DNA of 64,000 nt from UBA9926 sp018645765 (GTDB lineage: Bacteria > Pseudomonadota > Gammaproteobacteria > Pseudomonadales > Azotimanducaceae). Each line of letters opens with the position of its first letter. Within the stretch, counting starts at the first letter, position 1. The notes beneath the pieces were generated by a model. It was not told the origin of the DNA and did not search any database. It worked only from the letters and a program-made list of their open reading frames with translations. Location of the stretch: contig CASIBO010000008.1 of NCBI GenBank assembly GCA_949372755.1, positions 62,001 to 126,000 of the forward strand, given 5' to 3'. Positions 1-7,965 of this stretch are shown in pieces. A program made the position numbers and the translations under genes.

Positions 1-471
1 AACTTAGTGGGTACTGGGACCTATGAGTTGATCCGCTCAGCGGGTGCCTGGGAACAACTGGCCGAGGATCCTACGGGGCGATTACCCTTAGCGGCAGAGG
101 AACTCTTGCGACTGACCTCTCCTGTGATTTATATGCGCAGAACGCTGACGCAGGACTATGTGTTGAATGGGCAAGCGATGCAAAAAGGGGACAAGGTGGT
201 GATGTACTATGGCGCGGCCAATCGTGATTCAAGGATGTTTACCGAACCCCACCGGTTAGATTTAACGCGACAACAAGCGCGGCATCTCGCATTTGGTGGT
301 GGCCATCATGTTTGCTTAGGTCAATGGTATGCGCGTCTCGAGATCGATGCGATTTTTACTGAAATGCTCACGCGCATGAAGCGCTTGCGAGTTTTAGAGC
401 CGCCTCAGTGGCTGAACTCTACTTTTATTTCAGGGATGACGCATATGCCGATCGGATTTGAATTACGGTGA
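1..471 (+). CDS. Cytochrome P450, C-terminal part (5' truncated by window edge)
   Basis: The reading frame is open from base 1 and ends at the TGA at 469-471, so only about the last 156 residues are present. They contain the K-helix ExxR motif (EELLR) and the haem-binding loop FGGGHHVCLG, which fits FxxGxxxCxG with the Cys as axial haem ligand. This is diagnostic of a soluble bacterial P450 monooxygenase using an external ferredoxin or ferredoxin reductase. The upstream I-helix threonine region lies at or beyond the edge. The apparent GTG at 7 is internal, not a start. Substrate cannot be told; the neighbouring SDRs and Rieske oxygenase suggest catabolism of a hydrophobic compound (inference). 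Confidence 0.93.
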   Translation, partial: NLVGTGTYELIRSAGAWEQLAEDPTGRLPLAAEELLRLTSPVIYMRRTLTQDYVLNGQAMQKGDKVVMYYGAANRDSRMFTEPHRLDLTRQQARHLAFGGGHHVCLGQWYARLEIDAIFTEMLTRMKRLRVLEPPQWLNSTFISGMTHMPIGFELR

Positions 472-711
472 GCGCGTCGCAACACAGCGTGGGTTTCTTT
501 TTGGTTGCAGTGGTTTACCCGTTGCAAAGTTTGGTAGCATGTCGGGTGGTGGCGTCAGCGCGGTGGTCTGCGTCCTGCTCTTCAAAAGCAGTGAGGTCTC
601 GTTAAGAGCGCCTTTCGTTCGACTCGGAGCGCCACTGCCACATTATTTGTATCCGCTTGCGTTGCTCTGCGCTACATGTTCGGGTCGGCGCGACCCTGTT
701 CAAGATGCCTA

Positions 712-747
712 AAGCCTCGAAAGCACTCGAGGTACTTTCGAGGGCTT
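712..747. terminator. Inverted repeat between convergent genes, possible bidirectional terminator
   Basis: The arms AAGCCTCGAAAG (712-723) and CTTTCGAGGGCTT (735-747) pair with one bulged base around an 11-nt loop. The repeat lies between the convergent P450 and SDR genes, where a shared terminator is expected. Neither side has a clear T-run, so intrinsic termination is only a guess. The rest of 472-758 shows no credible gene: the short frames there have no ribosome site or recognisable product. Confidence 0.35.
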
Positions 748-758
748 ACCGGGCCCGC

Positions 759-1685
759 TCAGTCGTTCTGATCGGGTTCAGGGAGCGGGTAGTGAATGCC
801 CGGAATTCCGCCTTCGAGTGCTTGGTACCAGTCGGGTCTCGGCTGAACGGGGACATAAGGGGTCGGCACCATCGGTCGATCTGTGTTCCACTCGTGATGA
901 ATGGGGGGCATTTGGAAGGTGCCATGACTGGCATTGGTGCCACCATCGACCAATAAATCAACACCAGTGATGTAGCTGGCAAGATCCGAGGCAAGGAACA
1001 TCACGGCATTGGTAACTTCTTGCACTTCACCCAGGCGCCGCATTGGCGTACGGCTAGAGATCCACTTGTCCATGCCCATGGCTTCGAGCATTGGGCGGGT
1101 CATCTCGGTCACGACAAAACCAGGCGATACGGCGTTGACCCGAACCCCGCGGTCCGCCCACTCGGTGCCCATTTGGTAGGTCATATTCACCAAGCCGCCC
1201 TTGGCCGCGGCATAGCCGATTACGTTATTCTCATTACCGCCGCTCGCCATAATGGAGCAGATGTTGACAATCGAGCCGCTGCCGCGTTCCAGCATGTGGC
1301 GTCCGCATTCTCGGGCATACATAAACGCGCCGGTTAAATCGACTGAGATAATGCGATTAAAGGTTTCAGTATCAAATTGTTCAGCCGAAACACCTCGGGG
1401 GTCAGCGATGCCCGCGTTGTTAATCAGAACATCAATTTTGCCTAATTGTTGCATCCCGGCTTGGATTACCGCATTCACATCGGCTTCATTTGAGACATCT
1501 CCCGCCACAACACAAACGCTCGCGCCTTTTAGTTCACAGGCTTTGCCGACTTGGGTCAGCGCGTCTTCGCTGCGCGCGGTCAAAATTAAACTGGCGCCAG
1601 CTTCTGCAAAGGCATAAGCGAACTGCTCGCCAAACCCATAACTTGCACCGGTAATAAGGACGACCTTGTTGCTGAAATCAAACAC
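759..1685 (-). CDS. Short-chain dehydrogenase/reductase (SDR) with C-terminal extension
   Basis: Classical SDR of 308 aa using NAD(P)H to interconvert a hydroxyl and a carbonyl. The Rossmann glycine motif TGASYGFG is at residues 12-19, NNAG at 89-92, and the catalytic Tyr/Lys pair YAAAK at 158-162 with an upstream Ser. The GTG start at 1685 is chosen because AGGAG sits 7 nt upstream. The protein is about 50 residues longer than the usual 250; the excess is a Pro-rich tail after the normal SDR C-terminus. The 7966-8835 SDR has a comparable but shorter tail, suggesting a shared subfamily. It is divergent from the kinase gene at 2008. Substrate unknown. Confidence 0.93.
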   Translation of the reverse strand: MFDFSNKVVLITGASYGFGEQFAYAFAEAGASLILTARSEDALTQVGKACELKGASVCVVAGDVSNEADVNAVIQAGMQQLGKIDVLINNAGIADPRGVSAEQFDTETFNRIISVDLTGAFMYARECGRHMLERGSGSIVNICSIMASGGNENNVIGYAAAKGGLVNMTYQMGTEWADRGVRVNAVSPGFVVTEMTRPMLEAMGMDKWISSRTPMRRLGEVQEVTNAVMFLASDLASYITGVDLLVDGGTNASHGTFQMPPIHHEWNTDRPMVPTPYVPVQPRPDWYQALEGGIPGIHYPLPEPDQND

Positions 1686-2007
1686 GTTGCGCTCCTGTTG
1701 GTTGTAGCGTTATGTCCCGCTGATTCGCTGAGTTTAAAGTGAAACGATCCGCAAATAAATTGCGCAAGCGATAAATCAGGCAGCGGTTTAGAACCTGACC
1801 CAAAAGGCGCCGAATTAAAATTGGGTGGCCTGGTCGCCCGCGGTCGAGCCATGTCACGCCAAAGCAGTTACTAAAAGCCCTTCGCGTCGTGTCGGGCTTC
1901 GCTGGCAAAGCATCCTGCACTAAAAGTGAGCCCGGGTCTCGACAGGGCAAGCCCTTATGCGACATGCTAGACGCCTTTAATGATCGGCGTGACAAGGAGA
2001 CGTGAGC
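1686..2007. promoter_or_regulatory. Divergent intergenic region upstream of SDR and kinase genes
   Basis: About 320 bases separate the divergent starts at 1685 (minus) and 2008 (plus). It must hold both promoters, but I could not pick convincing -35/-10 pairs. The only clear element is the Shine-Dalgarno AAGGAGA at 1994-2000. That site favours ATG 2008 (7-nt spacing) over GTG 2002 (1-nt spacing) as the kinase start. Confidence 0.4.
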
Positions 2008-3093
2008 ATGATTCCCAAGACTATTGATGAGGTGACGGTAGATTGGCTGAGCGCGGTGCTTAACGACACAATTGAAAGCGTTGAGATCGCGCAAATTGGT
2101 CAGGGCGTTGGCCTGATGGGTGATATTTTTCGAGTGACCTTACAACGCGCCAACTCGGAATCGGCAGGTCCAGATAGTGTTGTCGTCAAGCTACCGTCGT
2201 CATTTGAAGACAATCGAGCCCAAGGCGTGGCGCTCGGAATGTTCGAAGCAGAAGTTCGTTTTTATAAGAGTCTTGCCGAGCAGGTGTCGGTTGGGTTACC
2301 GGTCGTTTATTTGGCTGAAATCATTGAAGGCACGGCAGATTTTGTCATCGTGATGGAGGACCTCAGTCGCTTGACACTGGTGTCGCAAACCGACGGTATG
2401 ACACTCGATCAAACCTTCGCGGCAGTGCGCGTACTTGCGACGATCCACGCAGTGTGGTGGGACCGTGCCAAAGCGCCAGAATATGAGTGGATACTTGCCA
2501 TGACCGGGCCGAGAATTGAATATGTGGATCAGCTGCTGGTCCAAATTTTACCGGCCTTTTTAGAAGGCTTTGGCCATTGCCTGCCAGAAGGTGGCGATGC
2601 GTTATACACCTTGTTTGCTGGAAACTACCTCAAATTTAACGCAACGCTTGCGGCAAGAAGCCCTTGGACCATTGCGCACCAGGACTATCGGGTCGAAAAC
2701 CTGATGTTTGGCCCTGAGGGTTCGGGCGAGGTGATGGTGATTGATTGGCAAGGGATCGGCCGAGGCCCGGGGGCCTACGACTTGGCCTATCTGATGGGCG
2801 GGTCAATGGACGTGCAGTTGCGACGGGATAACGAGCACGATTTGGTGAAGGCCTACCATGATCAGCTCGAGCTGAGCGGCATCACCGACTATAGTTTTGA
2901 GCAAGCATTCGAGGATTACGGCTTTGCCCATTTGATGGGCGGGCTCGCAACGGCAATGGTGACCGGCGGCACCATGGATTTGAGCAATGATCGTGGCAAG
3001 CAACTGGTTGAAACCATGGCGCGTCGTCATGTCACCGCTGCACTCGATCACGATGGACTCGCTCGAGCGAAAGCGGTCCTACAACAAAATTAA
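2008..3093 (+). CDS. Aminoglycoside-phosphotransferase/ecdysteroid-kinase-like phosphotransferase
   Basis: A 361-residue protein with the protein-kinase-like APH fold. The catalytic loop is HQDYRVEN (H224, D226, N231), and the metal-binding IDW motif (D246) follows, as in the EcKinase/DUF1679-type branch of the APH clan. Such proteins phosphorylate small-molecule hydroxyls with ATP. In marine proteobacteria they often sit beside SDRs, P450s and acyl-CoA enzymes, so a catabolic or detoxification role is more likely than antibiotic resistance (inference). Start ATG 2008 is set by the AAGGAGA site 7 nt upstream. It lies divergent to the SDR gene and precedes the thioredoxin operon by about 50 bases. 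Confidence 0.85.
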   Translation: MIPKTIDEVTVDWLSAVLNDTIESVEIAQIGQGVGLMGDIFRVTLQRANSESAGPDSVVVKLPSSFEDNRAQGVALGMFEAEVRFYKSLAEQVSVGLPVVYLAEIIEGTADFVIVMEDLSRLTLVSQTDGMTLDQTFAAVRVLATIHAVWWDRAKAPEYEWILAMTGPRIEYVDQLLVQILPAFLEGFGHCLPEGGDALYTLFAGNYLKFNATLAARSPWTIAHQDYRVENLMFGPEGSGEVMVIDWQGIGRGPGAYDLAYLMGGSMDVQLRRDNEHDLVKAYHDQLELSGITDYSFEQAFEDYGFAHLMGGLATAMVTGGTMDLSNDRGKQLVETMARRHVTAALDHDGLARAKAVLQQN

Positions 3094-3142
3094 CTTAGCG
3101 CAGGATTAGACGCTTTTAGCGCGTCGCGAGGACAATCGCATT

Positions 3143-3832
3143 ATGGTGATAAGACAAACTGAAAAAATGAATGTTTTGAGCTTGCTCTGGAGCGCGCAGG
3201 GGCGGCCCTGGCGGGGTGCTGTCTGCCAATCCTGGTTCAATCGCAGAAAACGGGCTTTTCATGGCCTGCAAAAAAATGTGGGCGGCAAAGGGTGGGTTGG
3301 GTATCTTAGTAGTGCGCGGTCTCTCATGCTTAGTCTGACATTGATTTGTTTTGGGGTTGGTGGGCCTGCCTTAGCACGCGCCGACGGTGAGCTCTCACCC
3401 GGCATGGCAGCACCGGAATTTGAGTTGGCGAATCTAATGGACGACACACAAAGGCGCGGTCTGAAGGACTATTCTGGGCAGGTCGTGTACTTGGATTTTT
3501 GGGCCTCCTGGTGCGGACCTTGCCTGGTTGCGATGCCCAAGATCGAAACACTCCGGCAAACCATTGATTCAGATGAGTTTGTTGTGCTGGCCGTTAATGT
3601 TGATCGCAATCTTAAAAAGGCCCGAAAGTTTTTAACCAAGATCGGCGTGGGCTATGACAGTTTAGTGGACGAGCAAGGGCGGGTATCGGCATCCTATGGC
3701 TTAAACGCCATGCCAAGCTCCTATGTGATTAACCGGGCAGGCGTTGTTACCAAAGTTCACGAAGGGTTTCGCGATGGTGATGAGGATGAATTACGAGCGC
3801 ATATTAAGGCGGTGATCGACAGTGGTGCATAA
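3143..3832 (+). CDS. TlpA-family periplasmic thioredoxin-like protein
   Basis: Thiol-disulfide oxidoreductase with the FWASWCGPC active site (WCGPC at residues 123-127) in a TlpA/AhpC-TSA-like fold of about 150 residues. A hydrophobic stretch at about 61-79 ending in ALARA looks like a signal peptide. If translation starts at ATG 3143 the signal is preceded by an unusual 60-residue Arg-rich segment; ATG 3326 would place the signal at the N-terminus but lacks a good ribosome site, whereas 3143 has GAGGA upstream, so the start is uncertain. It is the first gene of a five-gene operon with DUF4266, DUF3570, ApbE and a haem-motif protein. Its 3' end overlaps the next gene. Likely role: reduction of disulfides or haem-Cys pairs in the exported partners (inference). 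Confidence 0.88.
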   Translation: MVIRQTEKMNVLSLLWSAQGRPWRGAVCQSWFNRRKRAFHGLQKNVGGKGWVGYLSSARSLMLSLTLICFGVGGPALARADGELSPGMAAPEFELANLMDDTQRRGLKDYSGQVVYLDFWASWCGPCLVAMPKIETLRQTIDSDEFVVLAVNVDRNLKKARKFLTKIGVGYDSLVDEQGRVSASYGLNAMPSSYVINRAGVVTKVHEGFRDGDEDELRAHIKAVIDSGA

Positions 3833-4040
3833 GGCTTTCAGAATGGTCACTGGGCTTTTGCTCGTATTGCTAGCAAGTTGTCAAACGGTTGAGCCTTGGG
3901 AGCGCGACCGACTGGCTCAGCAAGAAATGCAGTTGACGCCGAACGTTTTGGACGCGCGGCTCTCTGATCAGGTCTTTTTCAGCAAAGAAGCCGCGAGTGG
4001 GGGTGGGGCAACCGCCGGTGGCGGTTGTGGGTGCAATTAA
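3822..4040 (+). CDS. DUF4266 small lipoprotein
   Basis: A 72-residue protein whose N-terminus ends in LLASC, a lipobox, so the mature form would start at Cys20. The short mature part carries the DUF4266 pattern: a WERDRLAQ segment near its start, then a Gly-rich tail ending in GGCGCN. Alternative starts are GTG 3825 or ATG 3843, the last with AAGG 8 nt upstream. The 3822/3825 starts keep basic residues before the hydrophobic core and overlap the thioredoxin stop, suggesting coupling. DUF4266 is known to me as a neighbour of DUF3570 and ApbE genes; its function is not established. The Cys-rich tail could bind metal (inference). Confidence 0.88.
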   Translation: MVHKAFRMVTGLLLVLLASCQTVEPWERDRLAQQEMQLTPNVLDARLSDQVFFSKEAASGGGATAGGGCGCN

Positions 4041-5191
4041 TGACCTCTAAAACCCAAATTGGCCCCTTGGCCCTATTATCCGCCGCGGCGCTTGCTCTGC
4101 CCGCATTCTCGGCGAGCCAGCCCACGGAGCGTGTGGTATCGGTGAATACGTCGGTTTACCAAGAGGGCGATGCCAACGCCGCAGAGGTTGTGTTTGGCGA
4201 TCTACAGCGGTTTCGGGTTAAAACCAACCAGTTTAATTTGAGCGCGCCAATAGGGCGGGATTGGTCGATGTCTTTGGGGTACGACAATGAAGCGATGAGT
4301 GGCGCCTCGCCTTGGGGTACGGTGGCCGCGAGCGATGGTAGCGGTGATTTAATTATGTCTGGGGCCAGCATCGATGATTCACGCAATGGGGTGGATGTGA
4401 GCCTGACGCGACATTGGCGTGGTCAGTCACTTGGGGTCTCGGTCGGTTATTCTGGCGAGCACGATTACCATTCCCGCTCGGTGGGGCTGAACTACGAGCG
4501 AGATTTCTTTAAGCAAAATACGACCCTTGCACTATCGGCCAGTTATGCAAGCGATGAACTAACGCCCACAGACGCACAACTCTTTCAGCGGTTGGAAAAA
4601 GGCTCGAAGCACACACGATCATTTTACGCCTCGGTGAATCAGCTCTTGAGCCCGGTTTCGATGCTCAATCTGGGATTTGGCATCACCAAGCGGGTTGGCG
4701 AGTTATCAGACCCTTATAAATTGCGCGATATTCGGCCGGGCAAACGCCTTGAGCGGACTTTAACAGCGAATTACCGGCGTTATTTCGACTGGCAGACCAG
4801 TAGCCTTGCCGTCAACTATCGCTACTTTTGGGATTCCTATTCGGTTGGGGCGCACACCCTTGCGATGAGCTGGATGCTCGGTGAGGAGACGGCCCTGCAG
4901 TGGGGACCGATGTTGCGGTATTACAGTCAAAGCGAAGCGGCGTTTTATAACCCCTTTGACCGCTATGATCAGCCCGAGAATGTGGCGCAATCCAGTGATT
5001 TCAGGCTGTCAACATTTGGTGCTGTCAGTTATGGGCTGAAGGCGCGGTATCGTATGAGCGACGTGCAAGTCTCAATGCAGTACGAGCGCTACGACAGCGG
5101 CTCGGATTACGCGTTATCCAGCACTAAAACAGCGCATCCGGGATTGGTCGACTTTGACGTGGTATCCCTCGGCGCGGAGTACCGATTCTGA
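4040..5191 (+). CDS. DUF3570 outer-membrane-like beta-barrel protein
   Basis: Start ATG 4040 shares its A with the preceding TAA (TAATG). The 383-residue product has a signal peptide ending near FSAS and alternating hydrophobic/aromatic strands, finishing with a C-terminal aromatic residue (YRF) as in outer-membrane barrels. This matches the DUF3570 family. A segment at residues 107-110 reads SGAS with an Asp four residues before the Ser, close to the ApbE flavinylation consensus (Asp-x-x-Ser-Gly-Ala-Ser/Thr) but off by one position. As ApbE is the next gene, DUF3570 may be its covalent FMN acceptor (inference). The ORF's TTG at 4025 is a less likely start. Confidence 0.88.
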   Translation: MTSKTQIGPLALLSAAALALPAFSASQPTERVVSVNTSVYQEGDANAAEVVFGDLQRFRVKTNQFNLSAPIGRDWSMSLGYDNEAMSGASPWGTVAASDGSGDLIMSGASIDDSRNGVDVSLTRHWRGQSLGVSVGYSGEHDYHSRSVGLNYERDFFKQNTTLALSASYASDELTPTDAQLFQRLEKGSKHTRSFYASVNQLLSPVSMLNLGFGITKRVGELSDPYKLRDIRPGKRLERTLTANYRRYFDWQTSSLAVNYRYFWDSYSVGAHTLAMSWMLGEETALQWGPMLRYYSQSEAAFYNPFDRYDQPENVAQSSDFRLSTFGAVSYGLKARYRMSDVQVSMQYERYDSGSDYALSSTKTAHPGLVDFDVVSLGAEYRF

Positions 5192-5220
5192 CGAGTCTGC
5201 AGGTCTTTCGGTTTACCGCC

Positions 5221-6165
5221 ATGGGCAGTCCCTGTGAGTTGAAACTATCCGGCGACTCCGCACTCTGCCGACGGGTCGCGGCGGATTGCCAGCGCGAGGC
5301 AGAGCGCTTTGAGACGCGCTATTCACGATTCACCACCGACAGTATTACGGCGCAAATCAACGCGGCGGCCGGCGGCGCAGTCGTGCCGATCGATGCCGAA
5401 TGCCGCGCCATTTTAGAATACGCGGGGGTGTGTTGGTCGCTCAGTGATGGGTTATTCGATATTACCTCGGGCGTTCTGCGTAGGGTTTGGACAAAAGACC
5501 GATTGCAACTGCCGGCGCCTGATGAACTGCGCCCGATCTTGGCCTTAATTGATTGGCAAAAGGTGGAGCTCAGTGAGGCCGGCGTTCGGCTTGGTATGTC
5601 GGGCATGGAAATTGACTTGGGTGGTGTCGTAAAAGAGTACGCCGCCGATGCTTTGGCGCAGCGCATCGGCTTGGCAGGCATTGATTCTGGCGTGGTCAAT
5701 TTAGGCGGCGATATTTTCTGCGTTGGCTCCAATCCGGAAGGACTGCCTTGGCGCATTGGGATTAAAAATCCGGACGGCCCGGGCGCCATTGCGCAGGTGG
5801 GCATAGCCAATGCTGGATTAGCAACCAGTGGCGGTTATGAACGTTACTTCGAAATTGGCGGCAAACGCGTCAGCCACTTGCTCAACCCGACGACGGGAAT
5901 GCCGGTTGAAAGTCTTGCGAGTGTGAGTGTGATTGCCGATCAAAGTGTTGTTGCGGGCTCGATTGCAACCATCGCATTGCTGAAGGGGCAGGCCGACGGG
6001 CTAGACTGGCTTAGAGCACTGGCATGTGACTTTTTGGCAATTGATGCCAGCGGACAGTGTTTTACACGTCCAGGTCAGGGCCTTGACGGAATAGCAGCAA
6101 GTGGCCCGGATCAAAAATTTACACGTTTAACGGATAATCGATCAATTCAGGACGCATTCCAATGA
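5221..6165 (+). CDS. apbE: ApbE-family FAD:protein FMN transferase
   Basis: Transfers FMN from FAD to a Ser/Thr of exported proteins in a Mg-dependent reaction. Seen: the N-terminal MGSPCEL motif, DLGGVVKEYAAD (family DLGGIAKGYA), NLGGD, and SHLLNPTTG (family HIIDPRTG). ATG 5221 is the Met inside the conserved FxxMGxPCEL motif, and homology continues upstream in frame (FRFTA). The real start may therefore be a non-ATG codon between 5188 and 5200, overlapping the DUF3570 stop. Oddity: the family's C-terminal metal-binding Asp (ADALST in typical ApbE) appears as VAGSIATIAL here. I believe this is usual for the DUF3570-linked subfamily, but have not checked. No signal peptide is seen in the annotated form. 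Confidence 0.9.
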   Translation: MGSPCELKLSGDSALCRRVAADCQREAERFETRYSRFTTDSITAQINAAAGGAVVPIDAECRAILEYAGVCWSLSDGLFDITSGVLRRVWTKDRLQLPAPDELRPILALIDWQKVELSEAGVRLGMSGMEIDLGGVVKEYAADALAQRIGLAGIDSGVVNLGGDIFCVGSNPEGLPWRIGIKNPDGPGAIAQVGIANAGLATSGGYERYFEIGGKRVSHLLNPTTGMPVESLASVSVIADQSVVAGSIATIALLKGQADGLDWLRALACDFLAIDASGQCFTRPGQGLDGIAASGPDQKFTRLTDNRSIQDAFQ

Positions 6166-7520
6166 GCCGACGCCTGCTACCACTCCTGTTTTTCTTCACC
6201 ACCCTCAGCGCGGTCGGTGATGACGCGGCACTCTTTACACTTTATAAAAATCGCGTGGCGCCGATCATTCAAGGTTCGTGTATTGGGTGTCATGTTAGCG
6301 GGGGCCGGGCCAGTTCAACCAGACTTGTTTATGCTTCTGGCTCGTCAACCTCGGTTCAGGAGGCAAACTTCGACCGGGTGCGGTCGTACATTGAAGGTAA
6401 TATCAAAACGGGTTCGCAGTACACGTTTGTAAACAAAGGGCAGGGGCAGGGTCACGGTGGCGGTAACCGACTGTCTCGAGCGGAAGATGTCCAAGCGGTC
6501 ACGGATTTTATCGACGCCATTGCGCTGTCGTTAAGCGACGGGGATGAGGATGGCGTCACCAACGATCTGGATAACTGCCAAGACGTGGCCAATGCGGATC
6601 AAGCAGATCTCGACCAGGATGGCGAAGGCGATGCCTGTGACGCGGATATCGATGGGGACGCGGTCTCTAACGCGGATGAAACGGCGCAAGGCACATCGCC
6701 AGATGAGGCCGATTCCGATGGCGACGGGGTTTTAGATGGCGAGGACGCCTTGCCCTTGGACGCAAGTGAAAGCAGCGATCGTGATGGCGATGGCACCGGA
6801 GACAATGCCGATGCTTTTCCGGATGATTCCGCCGAGACCCAGGACAGCGATAACGATGGTGTGGGCGATGTTCGTGATGCCTTTGATGAGGATCCCACTG
6901 AATTTGAAGATACGGATGGCGATGGGGTGGGCGATAATACGGATGTCTTCCCGGATGATCCCACTGAGTTCCAGGACAGCGATAATGATGGCGTCGGCGA
7001 TGTTCGAGATGCTTTTGATAAGGACCCCTTTGAGTTTGAGGATACGGATGGCAATGGGGTTGGCGATGCGGCGGACCCCGATGATGACGGCGATGGGTAC
7101 AGCGATGCCGAAGAACTTGCTGAGGGGACCGACCCCAAGAATCGTTTTTCTTGCAAATCAGGATGTTTCAGCTTTGACGTCGATGAAAGCCAAGCCGCGC
7201 AACCCTTGACCGATGGTCTATTGGTCATTCGTCACTTGTTCGGGTTCAGCGGCGATGCCCTGACGTCGGGCGCCATTGCGGGTTTGGCCGGCAGAGGGTC
7301 CTCAGAGCTGATTTCGGGCTATTTAACGGGCGCTGATGCGGAGCTGGACATTGATGGCGATGGCAAGTCTGAACCGCTGACGGATGGTCTATTGCTGATC
7401 CGGTATTTGTTCGGGTTCTCGGGTGAGGCCCTGATTTCTGGCGCCATTGGTTCTGGCGCGGAGCGGGATACGGCGGAGGCCGTCGAGGCGTATATCAAGG
7501 CGCGTGTGCCTGGGCAGTAG
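6162..7520 (+). CDS. Secreted c-type-haem-motif protein with calcium repeats and two dockerin-like modules
   Basis: A 452-residue exported protein. It has a signal peptide (about 1-19), a short domain with one haem-attachment motif SCIGCH (C40, C43, H44) in a context like planctomycete-type cytochrome domains, then about seven thrombospondin-type-3-like Asp-rich calcium repeats (about 125-325), and two LTDGLL dockerin-like modules (about 338-450). The ATG overlaps the ApbE stop (ATGA), making it the last gene of the thioredoxin/DUF4266/DUF3570/ApbE operon. An exported redox role coupled to flavinylated DUF3570 is plausible (inference). Whether haem is really bound is uncertain, since no distal Met can be assigned. 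Confidence 0.8.
   Translation: MSRRLLPLLFFFTTLSAVGDDAALFTLYKNRVAPIIQGSCIGCHVSGGRASSTRLVYASGSSTSVQEANFDRVRSYIEGNIKTGSQYTFVNKGQGQGHGGGNRLSRAEDVQAVTDFIDAIALSLSDGDEDGVTNDLDNCQDVANADQADLDQDGEGDACDADIDGDAVSNADETAQGTSPDEADSDGDGVLDGEDALPLDASESSDRDGDGTGDNADAFPDDSAETQDSDNDGVGDVRDAFDEDPTEFEDTDGDGVGDNTDVFPDDPTEFQDSDNDGVGDVRDAFDKDPFEFEDTDGNGVGDAADPDDDGDGYSDAEELAEGTDPKNRFSCKSGCFSFDVDESQAAQPLTDGLLVIRHLFGFSGDALTSGAIAGLAGRGSSELISGYLTGADAELDIDGDGKSEPLTDGLLLIRYLFGFSGEALISGAIGSGAERDTAEAVEAYIKARVPGQ
7173..7511 (+). repeat. Two dockerin-like LTDGLL modules (haem-motif protein)
   Basis: Module 1 spans about 7173-7329 and module 2 about 7347-7511. Each follows the pattern: acidic loop (DxDxDG-like), LTDGLLxIRxLFGF, then SGDALxxGAI, then a helix ending near AYI. 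The acidic loop plus helix resembles one half of a type I dockerin calcium-binding loop-helix. The first copy has a degenerate loop (DVDESQAAQ); the second is intact. Confidence 0.75.
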
Positions 7521-7965
7521 GTTGGTCTTGTGGGCAACGGCCTAAGCCATGCGGTGATGGCGAACGCGGCCCCAGACCAGCGATCTAGAAGACCGAAAAA
7601 CGAGACAGTAGACAATCAAATCTTATTTGGTTGGAGAACCGTGGTAAAAGGTTAAAGCACGGTAGACCAAGGCGCTGCCTTGTTACGTTTATCGAGCGTC
7701 ATCAATCCTTTCCAAACGGTCAGTAATCTTAGCTAATCGGGTATCTGGGTTGTAAACCCGTGCGGGACCGTTTCACCCCCCTAAACGCCAACCAGCCATC
7801 AACGAGCCCGGCCGGCGGATGCGGTCTTGATTGGTGGCGGGCGCGGCGCTCGTGTCGAGTGCGATCTAAAAGGGAGGCGTATTTAAAACGGTTTGCGGGC
7901 GGCACTTACCTCGAATGATTCGAAGATGGCGCCTATTTAGAAAGGCCGCCCATAATTTTGAGCGG
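7521..7965. other. 445-base intergenic region, no gene seen
   Basis: It lies between the convergent ends of the haem-motif gene and the minus-strand SDR. No frame with a ribosome site or recognisable product, no tRNA fold and no clear intrinsic terminator were found on reading both strands. Confidence 0.5.

Noticed and set aside
458..956. Short plus-strand frames (458-712, 657-956)
   Set aside because: No ribosome site, no recognisable product, and the second is antisense to a clear SDR.
2008..3093. Aminoglycoside resistance gene
   Set aside because: The catalytic loop is APH-like, but the sequence fits the EcKinase/DUF1679-type branch and the context is catabolic.
3143..3325. Separate small gene before the thioredoxin domain
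   Set aside because: The frame is continuous with the thioredoxin domain and has the only ribosome site; more simply a long or misassigned N-terminus.
6599..7228. 209-codon minus-strand Ser/Pro-rich frame
   Set aside because: Antisense of the Asp-rich calcium repeats (GAT/GAC codons read as Ser-rich on the other strand); similar shadows occur opposite every calcium-repeat region.
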